Part shown: positions 60,811 to 64,000 of the stretch, in pieces | Layout: each line of letters starts with the position of its first letter | Numbering within the stretch: the first letter of the stretch is position 1 | Assembly (NCBI GenBank): GCA_041670165.1 | Contig: JBAXZR010000002.1 | Location: forward strand, 1-64,000 | Direction: 5' to 3' | DNA length: 64,000 bases | From: JBAXZR01 sp041670165 | GTDB taxonomy: Bacteria; Bacillota; Clostridia; Christensenellales; UBA1242 | Program-made: the position numbers and the translations under genes | The notes under the pieces: model-generated | The model's input: only the letters and a program-made list of their open reading frames with translations | Told to the model about the DNA's origin: nothing | Databases searched by the model: none

Positions 60811-61488
60811 ATGATTATGACAGATGCAAAACGCATCCTTTTCGAAAGGACATCAGTAGAAGAAAAAGATACTGAAGAAGCAAAAGAAAAAATCAAAAAA
60901 AATATTTTTGAAGAAATGAAAAAATATTCTCCTGAACCAGAAGTTGTTGATAAGGAAATTGTTTTTACTGAGCTAGAAAAAACAAAAGAAAAAATTGTTG
61001 AACAAACTCAAGAAGCAACAGTAAATTTTGAAACACAAAAAGATGAACTAGATAAAAAACAAGACATTGTTTTGCCAGAGAAAGAATGTGAAAGTGATTT
61101 GGATATTAGTGAAGAATTTAAAAAAGATGCTGAAAATTTAGCAAAAACTGAAACAAAACCAAAAAAAAGTTTGCTCTTTAGAATCAAAATTATTACTGTT
61201 GCTTTCATTATGATTACTTCGCTTCTTGGTGGAGTTTCAATTCATAATGCCATTGAAGCTAACAATCTTTCACAAGCTGTTGAAATTGCCAAAGAAAAAG
61301 ATTTTCAAGTTAAACTAGAAAAAATAATAATCAAGCTTACAGGTGCTGACAATTCTCAAGAAAAGGTGGAAAGTGTTGTAACTTCTCAGCCTGTTCCTTT
61401 GGAAGATGTAACTGAACTAAAAGCAGAATCCAATTTTTGGAGCAAAATCTGTGATGCAATTGTTAATTTTTTCGGAGGCGGTATTTGA
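60811..61488 (+). CDS. FtsL-position single-pass protein (divergent)
   Basis: 225 aa (a second Met two codons in fits the RBS AAAGGAG better). Residues 1-125 are highly charged (Glu/Lys) and coil-like; KPKKSLLFR precedes one membrane helix (about 131-152); the outer part is short (about 70 aa). Its place between rsmH and the PBP is that of ftsL, and the single-pass layout agrees, but the long cytosolic N-terminus and lack of a clear outer coiled coil are not FtsL-like. I therefore leave it unnamed. It overlaps the next gene by 4 nt. Confidence 0.7.
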   Translation: MIMTDAKRILFERTSVEEKDTEEAKEKIKKNIFEEMKKYSPEPEVVDKEIVFTELEKTKEKIVEQTQEATVNFETQKDELDKKQDIVLPEKECESDLDISEEFKKDAENLAKTETKPKKSLLFRIKIITVAFIMITSLLGGVSIHNAIEANNLSQAVEIAKEKDFQVKLEKIIIKLTGADNSQEKVESVVTSQPVPLEDVTELKAESNFWSKICDAIVNFFGGGI

Positions 61489-63398
61489 CCATAAAACTTT
61501 TTAATCTTAAAAAAACACAGAAGAGGTTGCTAGCAATGATTTTGCTAGCAATTTTTCTTTTTTGTATTGTAAGTGTAAAGATTTTTTTTGTTTCTGTTGT
61601 TGATGGAAGTGAGCTCCAATTAAGAGCAATTTCACAATGGACAAGAGGATTGCCACTTATTGCTGAAAGAGGAAAAATTTCTGATACAAATGGAAACACT
61701 TTGGCTGTTTCTTACACAACTTTTGATGTTTATGTGCGAGCAAAAGAAGTGGATAATCCTGCAGAAGTGGCATCATATTTGTCAACTATGCTTTCAGTTG
61801 ATTATGATTTTGTTTATGAAAAAGCAATCAACAGAAATATTTCTGAAAGCAAAATTAAAAGTCAAATTTCAACTGAACTTGCTTCAAAAATTGGAGCAAA
61901 AAATTTTGATGGGGTTTTTCTTTCAGAAAATAGCAAAAGATATTATCCATATGGTGATTTGTTAACTCAAGTTCTTGGTTTCACAACAATAGACAATATC
62001 GGTCAAGCAGGAATTGAAGCATATTTTCAAGATGAGCTTGAAGGACTAAATGGAAAGCTATTGGTTGAATCTGATTTGCAAGGAAAGGAACTGGACAACA
62101 CACTTAGGTGGTATATGCCATCTGTTTCAGGCATGGATATTGAACTTACAATAGATACTCGCATTCAGCTTGCGGCTGAAAATGCCTTAGAAAATCTTAT
62201 GGCAGAACAAAAACCTAAAAGTGCCACTGCAATTGTTATGAATCCCAAAAATGGAGAAATTTTGGCAATGGCAACAAGCCCAAGTTTTGATTTAAACAAT
62301 CCTCCAAGAGATAATGTTGAATATTTACTAAGTACAATGAAAAATCAAGCAATTGTTGATGTGTATGAACCCGGTTCAACTTTCAAAGTTCTCACAATGG
62401 CTTCTTCTCTTGAAGCTGGCACAGCAAAACTTACTGACACATTTTATGATCCCGGTTACAGAATTGTTGACGGAGAAAAAATTAAATGTTGGAAAACAAA
62501 AGGACATGGACATCAATCATTGACTGATGGTTTGTGTAATTCTTGCAACTCTGTTTTTGTTGATTTGGCTCTTAGACTTGGAACAGAAAATTTTTATTCT
62601 TGGCTTAAGAAACTTGGAATTGGAAGCAAAACAGGAATTGAATTTTTGGGTGAAGCTTCTGGAATTATGATGGACGCAAATGTTGTAAAAAGAGTGGATC
62701 TTGCTCGTATGGGCTTTGGTCAAGCAATTGCTGTTACACCAATTCAACTCGTAACTGCATTTGCAACAACAGTTAATGGTGGAAACAAACCTCAACCACA
62801 TTTTGTTAAATCAATGACATCAGCTTCTGGCAAAACGATAAATTTTGAAGAAAAGTATGCAACCACAAAAGTTTTAAGCAAAGAAACAAGCGATATCATA
62901 AATATGATGCTTGAAGAAACGGTTTCTAAAACAGGAAAATTAACCTTTATTCCCGGCTATGAAATTGGTGGAAAAACTGGTACAAGTCAAAAATATGAAA
63001 ACGGAAAAATTGTTCAAAAGTATGTTTCATCATTCATTGGAACTTATCCTGCATCAAAACCAGAATATGTGGTTTATGTTATGGCTGATGAACCTAGTAG
63101 TGGTCAGTATTTTGGAAGTGTTGTTGCTTCTCCATATGCAAAACAAATTTTTCAAGGAATTTTTGAAGCAAAAAACTTTGCTCCAGTAAATGAAGAAGAA
63201 GACCTTAAAAAGGTTGAAAAAAACATTGAAATGCCAAATCTTGTTGGTAAAAGTTTGACTGAAGCTAGTAACATTCTTATCGGACTTAAATTGCTTTTTG
63301 AAATTGATGGTGAGGGTGGCATTGTTACTCATCAATTCATACCTGCAGGAACAATGCTTTTTGAAAATTACACGGTTGTGCTTCAATGTGGTGGTTAA
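61485..63398 (+). CDS. Transpeptidase PBP (FtsI/SpoVD type) with PASTA domain
   Basis: 637 aa, class B penicillin-binding protein. N-terminal anchor (about 15-35), dimerisation domain, then the transpeptidase motifs S-x-x-K (PGSTFKV, Ser298-Lys301), S-x-N (SCN, 353-355) and KTG (497-499), and one PASTA domain at the end (from about 581, PNLVGKSLTEASNIL). It crosslinks peptidoglycan at the septum or, in sporeformers, in the spore cortex (SpoVD). Start TTG in the overlap with the previous gene, with CGGAGG 5 nt before it. Whether it is FtsI or SpoVD cannot be told without the rest of the genome. Confidence 0.92.
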   Translation: MTIKLFNLKKTQKRLLAMILLAIFLFCIVSVKIFFVSVVDGSELQLRAISQWTRGLPLIAERGKISDTNGNTLAVSYTTFDVYVRAKEVDNPAEVASYLSTMLSVDYDFVYEKAINRNISESKIKSQISTELASKIGAKNFDGVFLSENSKRYYPYGDLLTQVLGFTTIDNIGQAGIEAYFQDELEGLNGKLLVESDLQGKELDNTLRWYMPSVSGMDIELTIDTRIQLAAENALENLMAEQKPKSATAIVMNPKNGEILAMATSPSFDLNNPPRDNVEYLLSTMKNQAIVDVYEPGSTFKVLTMASSLEAGTAKLTDTFYDPGYRIVDGEKIKCWKTKGHGHQSLTDGLCNSCNSVFVDLALRLGTENFYSWLKKLGIGSKTGIEFLGEASGIMMDANVVKRVDLARMGFGQAIAVTPIQLVTAFATTVNGGNKPQPHFVKSMTSASGKTINFEEKYATTKVLSKETSDIINMMLEETVSKTGKLTFIPGYEIGGKTGTSQKYENGKIVQKYVSSFIGTYPASKPEYVVYVMADEPSSGQYFGSVVASPYAKQIFQGIFEAKNFAPVNEEEDLKKVEKNIEMPNLVGKSLTEASNILIGLKLLFEIDGEGGIVTHQFIPAGTMLFENYTVVLQCGG

Positions 63399-64000
63399 TC
63401 AATAATTTCAATTTCAAATGATTGGCTGGTTTTTGGTGAAGAAAAAGATTTTGCAGGTTCAATTTTGTAAAAACCATACTTGTTTCTAATTTTGTCAACT
63501 GCTTCATCAAGTTTGTAGCTATTATTATTTTGAAAAAATGAAAGCTGAACAAATTGGCTTGTGGAAGCAAGCCGACTTGTGGCAATTCGAATGCTTCTTA
63601 CGGGCATTTTATAATCCCAAAAACTATCAAGTAACAAACACACTTGATCAAAAATTTCCTTTTCATTGTTTGTTACAAATGGAATTCTTTTGTCATGAGA
63701 AAAATAGTTAAAATCAAAGGTTTTTATTCCGACTGAAATGCATGTTGCTCCCAAGTTTTGCTCTCTTAATCGCATTGCAACTTTTGAACAAAGCAAACTT
63801 AAAACACTTTGTATTTCTTCTTTAGAAATTGCATCTTTAACAAGGGTTGTTCCATTTCCAACACTTTTTGGCGGTGGTTTTTCTGTGAAAATTCCAACTT
63901 CTTCAGTGTCAATACCCAAAATTTTTTGTTGCATTTGGTTGCCAACAATTCCAAATTTGTTTTTTAAAATCTTTGAATCCGCATGTGCAAAATCTCCAAT
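63395..64000 (-). CDS. dinB: DNA polymerase IV, C-terminal part (partial gene)
   Basis: The frame runs off the right edge; about 201 residues are seen. It begins IGDFAHADSKILKNKFGIVGNQMQQKILGID, the thumb region of Y-family polymerases, then GIFTEKPPPKSVGNGTTL and the little-finger domain to the end. It would be the lesion-bypass polymerase IV. Its stop overlaps the stop of the PBP gene on the other strand by 4 nt, so no terminator separates the two convergent genes. The catalytic palm lies outside the window. Confidence 0.88.
   Translation of the reverse strand: MGDFAHADSKILKNKFGIVGNQMQQKILGIDTEEVGIFTEKPPPKSVGNGTTLVKDAISKEEIQSVLSLLCSKVAMRLREQNLGATCISVGIKTFDFNYFSHDKRIPFVTNNEKEIFDQVCLLLDSFWDYKMPVRSIRIATSRLASTSQFVQLSFFQNNNSYKLDEAVDKIRNKYGFYKIEPAKSFSSPKTSQSFEIEIID

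Noticed and set aside
1..64000. Mycoplasma-type genetic code (TGA = Trp)
   Set aside because: TGA ends ileS, the PHP gene and others in ATGA overlaps, and Trp is TGG throughout.

Overview
The window is strongly AT-rich and comes from a low-GC Gram-positive bacterium (Bacillota), most likely an uncultured clostridial lineage. The evidence is a clostridial (eukaryote-like) isoleucyl-tRNA synthetase with GWDTHGLPVE and PHIGH motifs, RNase J, WhiA, spore-maturation proteins SpmA and SpmB, a SpoVD/FtsI-type PBP with a PASTA domain, and an acpS-antitoxin-mazF neighbourhood. TGA works as a stop (for example in the ATGA overlaps), so this is not a code-4 mollicute. MurB, alanine racemase, RsmH and the PBP show that it makes peptidoglycan. 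I cannot name a genus.

Layout. 1-3.8 kb: end of an ABC-exporter permease, a deoxyribosyltransferase-like gene, a methyltransferase, and a duplicated pair of unknown genes with duplicated promoters. 4-5.8 kb: a tandem triplet of a second unknown family. 5.9-8.6 kb: murB, a PHP phosphoesterase and whiA, tightly overlapping. 8.7-9.6 kb: a small membrane protein, a PH-domain protein and tRNA-Glu(CUC), all on the minus strand. 9.8-14.5 kb: ileS, an RlmI-like methyltransferase and an RluA-like pseudouridine synthase. 14.8-22.7 kb: pepF, rnjA, a membrane protein, alr, tpiA, a lone HicB-like gene and a 57-aa protein. 23-28.3 kb: a P-type ATPase, a GPH sugar:cation symporter and spmA-spmB. 28.4-39.4 kb: a consensus promoter with a structured leader, a beta-propeller-like lipoprotein, a Rho paralogue that has lost its ATPase motifs, and a 2561-aa surface protein. 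39.5-47.7 kb: rsmD, a cysteine desulfurase with a DUF3343 partner, nth, obgE, yhbY, two odd membrane proteins, rpiB and gap. 48-52.7 kb: a TM2 protein, mnmA, tyrS, a short yigZ, recX, acpS and an antitoxin-mazF pair. 53-59.6 kb: pnuC, an unknown gene, an RNHCP protein, yqeY, a metallophosphoesterase and a 930-aa CvpA-like protein with repeats. 59.8-63.4 kb: the start of the division and cell-wall cluster (rsmH, an FtsL-position protein, ftsI/spoVD). 63.4-64 kb: the 3' part of dinB.

Most of the content is housekeeping: tRNA charging and modification, rRNA modification, cell wall, glycolysis and RNA decay. The parts that do not fit a standard account are the ATPase-dead Rho paralogue in an operon with a lipoprotein, the two very large envelope proteins, the two expanded families of unknown small proteins, and a set of genes whose promoter -10 box sits so close to the start codon that the transcript should be leaderless. 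A recurring extended -10 (TG-A-TAAAAT) is visible across the window. All assignments come from reading motifs by eye; no database search was run.
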